64,000 nucleotides of DNA from Pararhodobacter sp. (GTDB lineage Bacteria; Pseudomonadota; Alphaproteobacteria; Rhodobacterales; Rhodobacteraceae), in the NCBI RefSeq assembly GCF_034676545.1, contig NZ_JAUCBZ010000015.1, positions 3,069,001 to 3,133,000 on the forward strand. The letters run 5' to 3'. The notes beneath the pieces are model-generated. The model was not told the origin of the DNA. It did not search any database and saw nothing but the letters and a program-made list of their open reading frames with translations. Below, one piece after another: positions 1 to 8,289 of this stretch; position 1 is the stretch's first letter; the number at the start of each line of letters is the position of its first letter. The position numbers were made by a program, and so were the translations under genes.

Positions 1-746
1 GCCACGGCCAGATCGCCCATCGCGTCCAGCATCTTGTGACGCACCGGCTCGTTGGCGCGACGCAAGCCGCCGGGGCTGAGGATCAGGTCCCCCTCGACCA
101 CCACGGCATTCTCATAGGTGCCACCCAGCGCAAGCCCGTTGGCGCGCATGAAATCGACATCCGACTGGCGGCAGAAGGTGCGGCAATCGCTGAGTTCGCG
201 CACGAAGGTGCCGTTGCACAACTCCAGTTCCAACTGCTGATGACCGATTGCGGCATCGGGAAAATCAATCTCGAAGGCGATGGACAACTGATCGGCGGGC
301 TCCAGCCGGGCCCAGGCGTCATTCATCCGGACTTCGACGGTGCGCAGCACATTCAGCGCCAGCAACGGCGCATCTTGCGCCACCATGCCCACCGCGACAA
401 ACGCGGTGACAAAAGCCTGAGACGAGCCGTCCAGGATTGGAACCTCGGGGCCATCCAGCGTGATCAAGGCGTTGTGAATGCCGCACCCCGCCAGAGCGGC
501 CATCAGGTGCTCGATGGTGGATACGGTCACGCCATGGCGGTTACCGATCTTGGTGCACAGGCTGGCCTCGATCAACGCATCCGGGCCAACCACGACCCGC
601 CGCTCATCCGCCGTGCCATTCAGGTCCGTCCGCTCGAACACGATGCCATGCCCGGCCGGTGCCGGATGCACGTCAAGGCTCACCGGGACACCCGAATGTA
701 GGGCGACTCCAGCAAAACGCACTGTGGTTTGAAGGGTGGTCTGCAC
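1..746 (-). CDS. lpxC: UDP-3-O-acyl-N-acetylglucosamine deacetylase, 3' part cut by window edge
   Basis: LpxC is the zinc-dependent cytoplasmic deacetylase that commits UDP-3-O-acyl-GlcNAc to lipid A synthesis. About 248 residues are visible and the C-terminal part lies outside the window. Zinc ligands can be placed: His80 in TIEHLMAAL, and His237 and Asp241 in RHKMLDAMGD, close to the E. coli positions 79, 238 and 242. I chose the GTG at 744-746, which gives the start VQTTLQTTVRFAG; the frame upstream has no better start and the ribosome site is weak. It is the last gene of the division and cell-wall cluster, downstream of ftsZ and separated from it by a terminator, so it probably has its own promoter in 747-900. 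Confidence 0.95.
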   Translation of the reverse strand, partial: MQTTLQTTVRFAGVALHSGVPVSLDVHPAPAGHGIVFERTDLNGTADERRVVVGPDALIEASLCTKIGNRHGVTVSTIEHLMAALAGCGIHNALITLDGPEVPILDGSSQAFVTAFVAVGMVAQDAPLLALNVLRTVEVRMNDAWARLEPADQLSIAFEIDFPDAAIGHQQLELELCNGTFVRELSDCRTFCRQSDVDFMRANGLALGGTYENAVVVEGDLILSPGGLRRANEPVRHKMLDAMGDLAV

Positions 747-898
747 TGCTCTGCCAACCTGTTTATGAACTCTTAATCGTATGTAGAAAGCAGCGGGATG
801 TTTCACAAATCACGCTTTGTAACACGATGTAACAGACATCTCACGGATGCGCGAGTTTCCGCGCATATTCCCGCAAACGACTACAATTCATTGTATAT

Positions 899-929
899 AA
901 ACAGAAAAGAACCGGCTTTCACCGGTTCT
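899..929 (-). terminator. Rho-independent terminator after ftsZ
   Basis: Arms AGAACCGG (908-915) and CCGGTTCT (922-929) enclose a 6-base loop. On the minus strand the hairpin is followed by a T-rich stretch. It lies about 50 bases beyond the ftsZ stop and separates ftsZ from lpxC. Confidence 0.85.
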
Positions 930-981
930 CTCGCTGATTTTCAGGCGCAGGATGTGATCGAAATCCGACGCTTTGTGACCG

Positions 982-2769
982 TCAATTCGCCTGGCGACGC
1001 AGGAACGCCGGGATCTCGATCCGGTCTTGCGAGGCGCGTTGCTGAGGCTCGTCGTCATAGGCATGGACCGGCGGCTGAACGCGTGCGCTTGGTGCCGGCG
1101 CTTCTGCATGGCTGCCGGCCATCCGGTGAATCAAACCGCCAAGGCCACGACGCGGCTGTGGTTGTGGCTGTGGTTGCGGCTCCATGCGCTGCTGCGGTTG
1201 CGCCGGGCGCGGTTCATAACGCGGCTCCTGCCGAGCGGCCTGGCGCGGGTCATGATAGCGATCATCGTGACGCGACTCCGGGGCTTCGGGCTGCTTCAGC
1301 ACGGCATTGCGCAGACGGGCCAGGGTTTCCGCCGAGGGTTGACCCGCGACACGCTCACGCTGCGGCGCAGTGAATTGCGTGGCCTCGTCGATCCGTGGCT
1401 GCGGCTGTTGCTGCGCCTGCGGTGCGGGGTTTTGACGCGGCGTGTTCAACACAACGGTCGGACGCGGGGTCGCGGCTTCGGTGCCCAGCACGTCATCCAG
1501 ATCGAACTCGTCCTGCTGGGGTTGCTGCGCCTGATACGCCGGGCGTGCCTGCTGCGGGGCGGAGTGCGCTGCCGGAGCATAAGCGTGCTGGCGCGCATCC
1601 GCGTGCATGTCACGCTGCGGTTCGGCACGAGCGGCCTCGCGACGCGGCTCGAACAACGGCGCGGGCTCGGCTTCGGGCTCGTGATATTGCTCGGGCTCGT
1701 AGCCATGCTCGGGCTCGGGCTGGGCTGCGGGCACGTCAGCGGGATGCGCGGCCAGTGGCTCGGCCAGACGGCGACGCTGCACGTCCAACGATTGCGCGTC
1801 ATGCGCGGCCTCGATGCCGGTGGCGACGACCGAGACCCGAATCGAGCCCTCCATCGTCAGGTCCAGAGTCGAGCCGACGATGATATTCGCCTCGGGATCG
1901 ACCTTTTCACGGATCAGGTTGGCGGCTTCGTCCAATTCATAGAGCGTCAGATCATTGCCGCCGGTGATGTTGATCAACACACCGCGCGCGCCATGCAGGC
2001 TGATTTCATCCAGCAGCGGGTTGGCGATGGCCTTCTCGGCGGCCTGACGCGCCCGGTCTTCGCCACTGGCTTCGCCGGTGCCCATCATGGCCTTGCCCAT
2101 CTCGTCCATCACCGCGCGCACGTCGGCAAAGTCGAGGTTGATCATGCCCGGACGCACCATCAGATCGGTGACACCCTTGACGCCCTGATACAGCACGTCG
2201 TCGGCCATCGCGAACGCTTCGGTAAAGGTCGTGCGCTCATTGGCCAGACGGAACAGGTTCTGGTTCGGAATGATGATCAGCGTATCGACGACCTTTTGCA
2301 GGGCTTCGACACCCTCCTCGGCCTGACGCATGCGCTTGGCACCCTCAAAGGCAAACGGCTTGGTGACCACACCGACGGTCAGCACACCCAGTTCGCGCGC
2401 GGCCTGCGCGATGATCGGCGCAGCGCCGGTGCCGGTGCCGCCGCCCATGCCCGCCGTGATGAAGCACATATGCGCCCCGGCCAGATGGTCGATGATCTCT
2501 TCCAGCGTTTCTTCGGCCGCCGAAGCCCCGACCGTCGGGCGCGCCCCGGCCCCCAGACCCTCGGTCACCTTGACGCCCAACTGGATACGCGAGCGCGCCT
2601 TGGATTGTTGCAGGGCTTGCGCATCGGTGTTGGCGACGACGAATTCGACCCCTTCGAGGTTTTGTTCGATCATGTTGTTGACGGCGTTACCGCCAGCGCC
2701 ACCCACGCCAAACACCGTGATCCGGGGAGTCAGATCCATCTTGTCGTTTTCGATAAAAGTAAGTGCCAT
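982..2769 (-). CDS. ftsZ: Cell division GTPase FtsZ with a long C-terminal linker
   Basis: FtsZ polymerises into the Z-ring that scaffolds division at mid-cell. The start is the ATG at 2769 (MALTFIENDK), preceded by GGAACAGGC; reading further upstream adds only unconserved sequence. The tubulin signature GGGTGTG is at about residues 109-115, and the T7-loop region NLDFADVRAVM follows. The protein is 595 residues against roughly 350-400 for most FtsZ. The excess is a linker from about residue 330 to 580, rich in Pro, Gln, Glu and Arg. The conserved C-terminal peptide RIEIPAFLRRQAN, which binds FtsA and other partners, is intact at the end. Long linkers are known in alphaproteobacteria, so this looks functional. 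The gap to ftsA is 211 bases and could hold a promoter. Confidence 0.97.
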   Translation of the reverse strand: MALTFIENDKMDLTPRITVFGVGGAGGNAVNNMIEQNLEGVEFVVANTDAQALQQSKARSRIQLGVKVTEGLGAGARPTVGASAAEETLEEIIDHLAGAHMCFITAGMGGGTGTGAAPIIAQAARELGVLTVGVVTKPFAFEGAKRMRQAEEGVEALQKVVDTLIIIPNQNLFRLANERTTFTEAFAMADDVLYQGVKGVTDLMVRPGMINLDFADVRAVMDEMGKAMMGTGEASGEDRARQAAEKAIANPLLDEISLHGARGVLINITGGNDLTLYELDEAANLIREKVDPEANIIVGSTLDLTMEGSIRVSVVATGIEAAHDAQSLDVQRRRLAEPLAAHPADVPAAQPEPEHGYEPEQYHEPEAEPAPLFEPRREAARAEPQRDMHADARQHAYAPAAHSAPQQARPAYQAQQPQQDEFDLDDVLGTEAATPRPTVVLNTPRQNPAPQAQQQPQPRIDEATQFTAPQRERVAGQPSAETLARLRNAVLKQPEAPESRHDDRYHDPRQAARQEPRYEPRPAQPQQRMEPQPQPQPQPRRGLGGLIHRMAGSHAEAPAPSARVQPPVHAYDDEPQQRASQDRIEIPAFLRRQAN

Positions 2770-2980
2770 TGCCTGTTCCGCCTGTGCCTGCCGGTTTGCC
2801 TTGCCCGAGGTATCGGTTGGTCGTCCGGTCGTTGCTGATTTGCTCGATTTTTCAGTGATTCTAACGTGCCTCTTCGGGGTCGTCACCTAAAAAACGAATC
2901 ACATCACCCAGAATGACGGAAAAAACGCCATGATTCCCGCTTCTTCTTCTGTCCGGGGTGAAGATTGATCCATTTTCCGC

Positions 2981-4315
2981 CTACCAATTGTCCTTGAACC
3001 ATTTCATCGCCCGTTTCAGCGGGCGCGTTGCAAAGCGTTGCGCGGGGATATCGAAATCCCACCACTCGTCTTGCGGACAGGCCGCGAACTGGCACAGCCC
3101 GACGATCGCGGCAAAGGCCGGACCGGTCGCTGCCTGCGGCAGACCCTGCACCCGGATCGGCCGCCCCAGCCGCACCTGCTGGCCCAGGATTTTCGCCGCC
3201 AGGCCATCGAGGCCCGGGATCTGACTGGCCCCGCCGGTCAGCACGATCTGCTGGCTTGGCAGATGATCGAACCCCGCCACGTCGAGCCGCGCGCGCACCT
3301 CTTCCAGGATTTCCTCGACCCGCGGGCGCATGATGCCGATCAACTCGCTGCGGGTGATGGTGCGGCGGTCCTTGTCCCAATCGCCGCTGTCGCCGCCGAT
3401 CTCGATGATTTCGCGGTCATCCCGGCCGGTCGCCTGAACCCCGCCGTAATAGGTCTTGATCCGCTCGGCCGTCGAATAGGGGATCTGCAAGCCCTTGGCG
3501 ATGTCGCCGGTGATGTGATCGCCGCCCAACCGCACGGTGTCGGCATATATCATGTGTTTCTTGATGAAGATCGAGATGCCCGTGGCCCCGCCGCCCAGGT
3601 CGATGGCGGCGGCACCCAGTTCCTGCTCATCCTCGACCAGCGCCGAACGACCCGCCACATAGGGCGCAGCCGCCATGCCCGCGACCTCGACATCGCAGCG
3701 CTTCAGGCAATGGATCAGGTTTTGCACCACATCCGCATCGACGCTGAGCATATGCATGTCGCAGCCCAACTGGTGCCCCGCCTGCCCGCGCGGATCGGCC
3801 AGCCCGGTGCGATGGTCCAACAGGAAATTCACCGGCTGCGCGTGCAGCACCTCGCGCCCCGAGCCCAATTGCGGCACGTCACAGGCCGAGAGAACCCGCG
3901 CGATATCCTCTTCCGAGACGCGATCCCCTTCGACCTCGACCATGCCCTCCAGCCCGTAAGACCGCGTATCGCCGCCCGCGAAGCACAAGATCGCGTGGTC
4001 CACACGGGTCTGCGCCATCTTTTGCGCGGTCTGCAACGCCGTGCGCACCGCGCGCTCGGTTTCCTGCATCGCCGCGATCTCGCCGAACCGGATCCCGCGC
4101 GAGCGCGTGGTGCCCGCACCGATCACCCGGAACGCCGCCTGCCCGGCCAAAGCGCCCACGCCCGAACCCTCGGCCGGCCCCTCGGAAACCCCGAATTTCA
4201 AGATCAGACAGGCCACTTTGAAGGTGCCGATATCCAGCACGGCGATGGAGCCGCGTTGCATGGCCTGTTGGCGCATACTGCGCATTGCACGTTGGGATTG
4301 ATATAGGTCGGTCAT
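2981..4315 (-). CDS. ftsA: Cell division protein FtsA
   Basis: FtsA is the actin-like ATPase that tethers FtsZ to the membrane and recruits later division proteins. The 444-residue protein has a phosphate-binding loop VLDIGTFKVA near residue 25, the adenosine-region motif VLTGGASQIPGL, and an amphipathic basic and aromatic C-terminus (RPLKRAMKWFKDNW) that matches the membrane-targeting helix. The ATG at 4315 overlaps the ftsQ stop in an ATGA junction, which fixes the start. The N-terminus before the ATPase fold is somewhat extended and rich in Gln and Arg. Confidence 0.96.
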   Translation of the reverse strand: MTDLYQSQRAMRSMRQQAMQRGSIAVLDIGTFKVACLILKFGVSEGPAEGSGVGALAGQAAFRVIGAGTTRSRGIRFGEIAAMQETERAVRTALQTAQKMAQTRVDHAILCFAGGDTRSYGLEGMVEVEGDRVSEEDIARVLSACDVPQLGSGREVLHAQPVNFLLDHRTGLADPRGQAGHQLGCDMHMLSVDADVVQNLIHCLKRCDVEVAGMAAAPYVAGRSALVEDEQELGAAAIDLGGGATGISIFIKKHMIYADTVRLGGDHITGDIAKGLQIPYSTAERIKTYYGGVQATGRDDREIIEIGGDSGDWDKDRRTITRSELIGIMRPRVEEILEEVRARLDVAGFDHLPSQQIVLTGGASQIPGLDGLAAKILGQQVRLGRPIRVQGLPQAATGPAFAAIVGLCQFAACPQDEWWDFDIPAQRFATRPLKRAMKWFKDNW

Positions 4316-5691
4316 CGGTTTTGAGCTCCGCTGGACTCTCGTCTGATCCGGTTGAGTTCGTCCATCGCTTCGGGCGACAGACGCAGGGTGGGACGCGTCG
4401 GATTGCGCAGGTCCAGGACCTGCACATCGCGCGCCAGTAAATCTTGTGCACCGTTCAGGGCGATTGCGCGTTCCAGCGCGCCGAGGGCGCCATCCGCGGG
4501 CAGCAGGATGCGTTGATCGCGATCCAGAACCACATTCCAACGCCGCTCGCCGACCCGCTCCAAGCCGCGAAGCCGCGACCGGATCGGGGCCGCGGCCGCC
4601 CATAGCAGATGCGCCTCGGCAATGGCCTCGGGCGCGCCGATCCCGGCAATCAGCGGCAGATCGGGGCGCGCGGCCCGGCTGGCCAGACGCGCAACCCGGT
4701 TGCCCTGGGCATCCAGCAGATCCAGCCCGGTTCCGTTGCGCCAGATCATCGCGGGCAAGCGCTCGTCGATCACCACCTCCAGCACACCCGACCGGACCTG
4801 CAACGACGCCGTCTCTACTGCATCCAGCGCCTCGGCCGTGGCCCGCAGCGCGGGCAGGTCCAGTTGAAACGACGAAATCGGAAACTCGATGGCCAAGAGC
4901 TGCGCCACGCCCTGCGCCACTTCCGGCGAGCGGGAGTGCACGGTGATCCCCGTCACCTGGAACTGCGGCCGGTTCTCGATTGCCGTGCGCACCGATACGA
5001 AGCCATCAACCAACGAGGCGCGCCGCGATTCATCCGCCAGCCAGCCACCGACCAACAGCACCATCAGCAAGATCGGCAGACCGACGCGCACGAAATGGCG
5101 CACCGTCGGCGTCAGCCACAGCCGATTCAGTCGATAGCTCAGGCGGCTGGGCGACGGATCCGCCGGGCGCGCGGTTTCCAGCGGGATCGTAGCCATCGCC
5201 GGCCAGCCTTCGTCGGGTTGCGCCGCGCCGGCCTGGCGTGGCGCCGCGGCGATGGATCCGGCGTGGGTTTGTCCGGCGTAGAGGTGTCCGATCGCCGCCG
5301 CACCCTGCGTCGAGCTGGCGAAATTCGTCAGCGACTGACGAATGCCGGGGCGATCCGCCGCCTGTCCGCGCGGCAAAGGGTGCGCGGGTTGGGCCGTCTG
5401 GTCAGACCGCGCCGGGGCGTGCCCGCGTGGTCTTGGCGTGAATTGCACCGACGGGAGCACGCCGAAATCATCCAACGTGTCGCCCTCATCCCGTGGCGCG
5501 GGTGGCCAGGACGCGGGCAAAGGCTCGCATTCCCAGCGCGCCGCCAAAGGCACTGTCGCCGTCACCGTCGGCTCTGGCCCGGGCTGGGCGATCTCGATCG
5601 GGTCCGGCCATTCCCAGCGTCCGTGCGGGTCCACCGGGCGGGCGTTGCGCGTCAGGGGCGGCATGGTCTTGTCGCGGATCACCGTGGACAC
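4312..5691 (-). CDS. ftsQ: Cell division protein FtsQ with long N-terminal extension
   Basis: FtsQ is a single-pass inner-membrane protein linking cytoplasmic and periplasmic divisome parts. A transmembrane segment (FVRVGLPILLMVLLVGGWL) is followed by a POTRA-like region (FQVTGITVHSRS...) and the FtsQ domain. The GTG at 5691 sits 7 bases after GGAGGA and overlaps the ddl stop by 13 bases, so I prefer it. That gives 459 residues, against about 290-310 for relatives. The first 165 or so residues are a Pro/Ala-rich, low-complexity cytoplasmic extension. A shorter form from the ATG at 5196 (MATIPLETARP) would have normal length, but would leave about 480 untranslated bases inside the operon. The FtsQ identity is firm; the start is less so. 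Confidence 0.9.
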   Translation of the reverse strand: MSTVIRDKTMPPLTRNARPVDPHGRWEWPDPIEIAQPGPEPTVTATVPLAARWECEPLPASWPPAPRDEGDTLDDFGVLPSVQFTPRPRGHAPARSDQTAQPAHPLPRGQAADRPGIRQSLTNFASSTQGAAAIGHLYAGQTHAGSIAAAPRQAGAAQPDEGWPAMATIPLETARPADPSPSRLSYRLNRLWLTPTVRHFVRVGLPILLMVLLVGGWLADESRRASLVDGFVSVRTAIENRPQFQVTGITVHSRSPEVAQGVAQLLAIEFPISSFQLDLPALRATAEALDAVETASLQVRSGVLEVVIDERLPAMIWRNGTGLDLLDAQGNRVARLASRAARPDLPLIAGIGAPEAIAEAHLLWAAAAPIRSRLRGLERVGERRWNVVLDRDQRILLPADGALGALERAIALNGAQDLLARDVQVLDLRNPTRPTLRLSPEAMDELNRIRRESSGAQNR

Positions 5692-6593
5692 GAGGCATCC
5701 TCCACCAACCAATGCACCAACTCGGGAAACGAAATCCCGCAGACCGCCGCTTGTTCCGGGCTCAGCGACGTCGGCGTCATGCCGGGCTGGGTGTTCGTCT
5801 CCAGCAGGACCAACCCGTCCAGACCGCGCGCCTCATCCCAGCGGAAATCGGTGCGGCTCAGGCCCCGGCAACCCAACGCCTGATGCGCCCGCAGTGCATA
5901 GTCCAGACAGGCGTCGAAAATCTCGGCGGGCAACTCGGCGGGCACCACATGCCGCGAGCCGCCGACCTTGTATTTCGCGTCATAATCATACCAGCCCTCG
6001 GTGAGGATATCCGTCACCGTCAGCGCCCGGTCGCCCAACACGCTGGCGGTCAACTCGCGCCCCGGCGCAAAGGCCTCGACCATCACCACCTCGGGCATGG
6101 CGTCATCCAGTTGCGGCGGGCCGTTGTTTTCATCGGCGACCATCCACACCCCGACCGAGGACCCCTCGTTATACGGCTTGACCACATAGGGCGGCGTCAA
6201 CACATGGCGCGCGCGCACCTCGGCCTTGCAGGCCAAGCGGCTCTCGACCACCGGCAAACCCGCAGCGCGGTAAATATCCTTGGTGCGCTGCTTGTCCATC
6301 GCCAGCGCCGACGACAACACGCCCGAATGCGTATAGCGGATGCCCAGCCATTCCAGCAGGCCCTGCACCGCGCCATCCTCGCCCCAGCGGCCATGCAAGG
6401 CGTTGAACACCACATCGGGGCGTAGCGCGGCAAGCCGCTGCGCAAGGTCGCGCCCTGCGTCCACTTCGACGACCGTATAGCCTGCCTCACGCAGCGCGGC
6501 GGCGCACATGCGCCCGCTGGATAAAGACACCTCGCGCTCGGCCGAGATGCCACCCATAATAACCGCCACTGTGGAGGATGCCCTGCTCGACAT
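5679..6593 (-). CDS. ddl: D-alanine--D-alanine ligase
   Basis: Ddl joins two D-Ala in the cytoplasm, with ATP, to give the dipeptide added to the muramyl peptide by MurF. The ATP-grasp layout is clear: VMGGISAEREVSLSSG at the N-terminus, ALHGRWGEDG, VKPYNEGSSVGV for nucleotide binding, and the metal-site end ETNTQPGMTPTSL. The length of 304 residues is normal. I use the ATG at 6593; a GTG two codons upstream has slightly better spacing from AGAGG and is also possible. The stop overlaps ftsQ, and murB lies 100 bases upstream. Confidence 0.95.
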   Translation of the reverse strand: MSSRASSTVAVIMGGISAEREVSLSSGRMCAAALREAGYTVVEVDAGRDLAQRLAALRPDVVFNALHGRWGEDGAVQGLLEWLGIRYTHSGVLSSALAMDKQRTKDIYRAAGLPVVESRLACKAEVRARHVLTPPYVVKPYNEGSSVGVWMVADENNGPPQLDDAMPEVVMVEAFAPGRELTASVLGDRALTVTDILTEGWYDYDAKYKVGGSRHVVPAELPAEIFDACLDYALRAHQALGCRGLSRTDFRWDEARGLDGLVLLETNTQPGMTPTSLSPEQAAVCGISFPELVHWLVEDASCPR

Positions 6594-6693
6594 ACCCACC
6601 AACACTGCCTCTTTCAGGGCTTTTCGCCCCAATTATTCGTTATCGACCAGTCGTCTTATTGGTTTTGCCCGGTCGCGCAGATCTTGTGCCTGC

Positions 6694-7632
6694 TCAGTTC
6701 TGCGGTGTGACCTGTTCGCCCACGCGCATGATTTCCCATTCTAGCGAAATCCCGCTGTTTTGGAACACCCTTTTTCGCACTTCTTCGCCCAAACCCTCCA
6801 GATCGGCCGCGCTGGCCCCGCCGGTGTTGACCAAAAAGTTCGGATGCATAGGCGACATCTGCGCCCCGCCCCGCACCGCGCCGCGCATTCCGGCGGCGTC
6901 GATCACCGCCCAGGCTTTCAACTCATGCGTGTCATCGGCCTGCCCGGTTGACGAAAACCCCGCCGGATTGCGAAAGGTCGAGCCCGCCGTGCGATCCTTG
7001 GTCGGCTGCGTCGCGTCGCGCTTGGCCAGTTGCTCGGCCATCCGGGCTTCCAGCGTGGCCGGGTCACCCGACGGCGCGCGAAATGTCGCGGCCACCACCA
7101 CCGCGCCCTCGGGCAGATCCGACTGTCGATAGCGCAGATTGAGCGCCTCGGCGGCCAACACCTGCGGCGTGCCATCACGCAAGATAACGCGGATGCTCTC
7201 CAACCGATCCGCTACATACTGTCCATAACAGCCCGCATTCATCCGCACCGCGCCGCCGATCGACCCGGGGATCGTGCGCAGGAATGTCAGGTCCAGACCC
7301 GCCTCGGCCGCCTTGCGCGCCACATGCGCATCCAGCGCCGCACTGCCCGCCGTCACCCGGTCGCCGTCGATCTCGATGCCATTGAACCCGCGCCCGAGGC
7401 GAATCACCACCGCCCGGATGCCCCCGTCGCGCACGATCAGGTTCGACCCCACGCCCATCGGAAACACCGGAACCGCCGGATCCAGCGCCGCCAGAAACTG
7501 CGCCAGATCCGCCTCGTCGGCGGGCAGAAACAGCCAATCCGCCGGACCACCGACCCGCAGCCAGGTCAGCCCGTCCAGCGGGCGATTCGCGGTCAACGAG
7601 CCGCGCACGGGAATTGCAAAAATGTCACTCAT
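6694..7632 (-). CDS. murB: UDP-N-acetylenolpyruvoylglucosamine reductase
   Basis: MurB is the FAD- and NADPH-dependent enzyme that reduces enolpyruvyl-UDP-GlcNAc to UDP-MurNAc. The 312-residue protein shows the FAD motifs LTWLRVGGPADWLF and VGSNLIVRDGG, the loop IPGSIGGAVRMNAGCYG, and the catalytic region AGSTFRNP with its proton-donor serine. ATG at 7632 gives MSDIFAIPVRG. It is transcribed with the mur genes, 42 bases after a small membrane-protein gene. Confidence 0.96.
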   Translation of the reverse strand: MSDIFAIPVRGSLTANRPLDGLTWLRVGGPADWLFLPADEADLAQFLAALDPAVPVFPMGVGSNLIVRDGGIRAVVIRLGRGFNGIEIDGDRVTAGSAALDAHVARKAAEAGLDLTFLRTIPGSIGGAVRMNAGCYGQYVADRLESIRVILRDGTPQVLAAEALNLRYRQSDLPEGAVVVAATFRAPSGDPATLEARMAEQLAKRDATQPTKDRTAGSTFRNPAGFSSTGQADDTHELKAWAVIDAAGMRGAVRGGAQMSPMHPNFLVNTGGASAADLEGLGEEVRKRVFQNSGISLEWEIMRVGEQVTPQN

Positions 7633-7674
7633 GCCGCTTCGTAGCGCGCCCGCCGACACCTGTCCAGCGCGCGC

Positions 7675-7959
7675 CTATTCCTTCGGAGAGGCATCGTTAC
7701 CGCGCCCGAAATACCACGCAACCAGCCCGACAACCCCGCTACCCAAGGCCGCCGGGAACACGAAGATGAGCGCCGTGATGGAATATCCCAGTCCGTCAAA
7801 GCCCTGCTTTCGCGCGCCGACCACCAGCAGGAACCCCGCCAACCCGACAAGGATCCCGCCACTGATCATCGCGACACGGGGCGCAAAGACCCGCGCCACG
7901 ATGCCGCCGAACACCACGCCGATGACCAGCGCTCCGAACACCAAGACGACTATTTCCAC
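7675..7959 (-). CDS. Small membrane protein of unknown function (94 residues)
   Basis: I do not recognise a named family. The protein has about three hydrophobic segments (residues roughly 3-23, 30-48, 60-85) and a short charged tail (GRGNDASPKE), so it is probably an inner-membrane protein. The GTG start at 7959 has GGAG six to seven bases upstream. It lies between orf 8020-8289 and murB on the same strand, 60 and 42 bases away, so it is likely cotranscribed. It resembles the neighbouring 89-residue protein: both have a G-rich first helix followed by AR, PR, AM and then LAGFLLV. The two look like tandem paralogues. Confidence 0.75.
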   Translation of the reverse strand: MEIVVLVFGALVIGVVFGGIVARVFAPRVAMISGGILVGLAGFLLVVGARKQGFDGLGYSITALIFVFPAALGSGVVGLVAWYFGRGNDASPKE

Positions 7960-8019
7960 GCTTCACTCCGCAGTTTTCGGCAAAATTCGCCCCGAACTAT
8001 GAGCGATTCGCGTGAAAAA

Positions 8020-8289
8020 TCAATCTTGGCGGCGAAACCGTGACAGGATCGTCCCCAGCACCAGCCCTGATGTGGTGGGCACGGACCAAAACAGGACCAT
8101 CATTGCGTAGCCGGGACCATTCTCGCCGCCGAACAGCAGCGCTGCGGGCACCAGCAAAAACCCGGCCAGCGCGACGAACAGCGCAAAAACCATGGCCGCG
8201 CGGGGCGAGGCGCGGCGCGCCAGCAAGACCCCCGCGATCAGGCCAAGAATGGCCCAGATCGCCGCGTCCCAAAACGGCAAGCCGGTCAT
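8020..8289 (-). CDS. Small membrane protein of unknown function (89 residues)
   Basis: The protein is a hydrophobic three-helix candidate (WAILGLIAGVLLARR, AMVFALFVALAGFLLV, VPTTSGLVLGTIL). Its ATG overlaps the murC TGA in an ATGA junction, so it is translated from the murC message. It shares the pattern AR, PR-AAM and LAGFLLV with the next gene downstream (7675-7959), suggesting duplication. No enzymatic motif is visible. Its position inside the mur cluster hints at an envelope role, which is inference only. Confidence 0.8.
   Translation of the reverse strand: MTGLPFWDAAIWAILGLIAGVLLARRASPRAAMVFALFVALAGFLLVPAALLFGGENGPGYAMMVLFWSVPTTSGLVLGTILSRFRRQD

Noticed and set aside
1027..2838. Long plus-strand frame across ftsZ
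   Set aside because: Shadow of ftsZ; no motif and no ribosome site.
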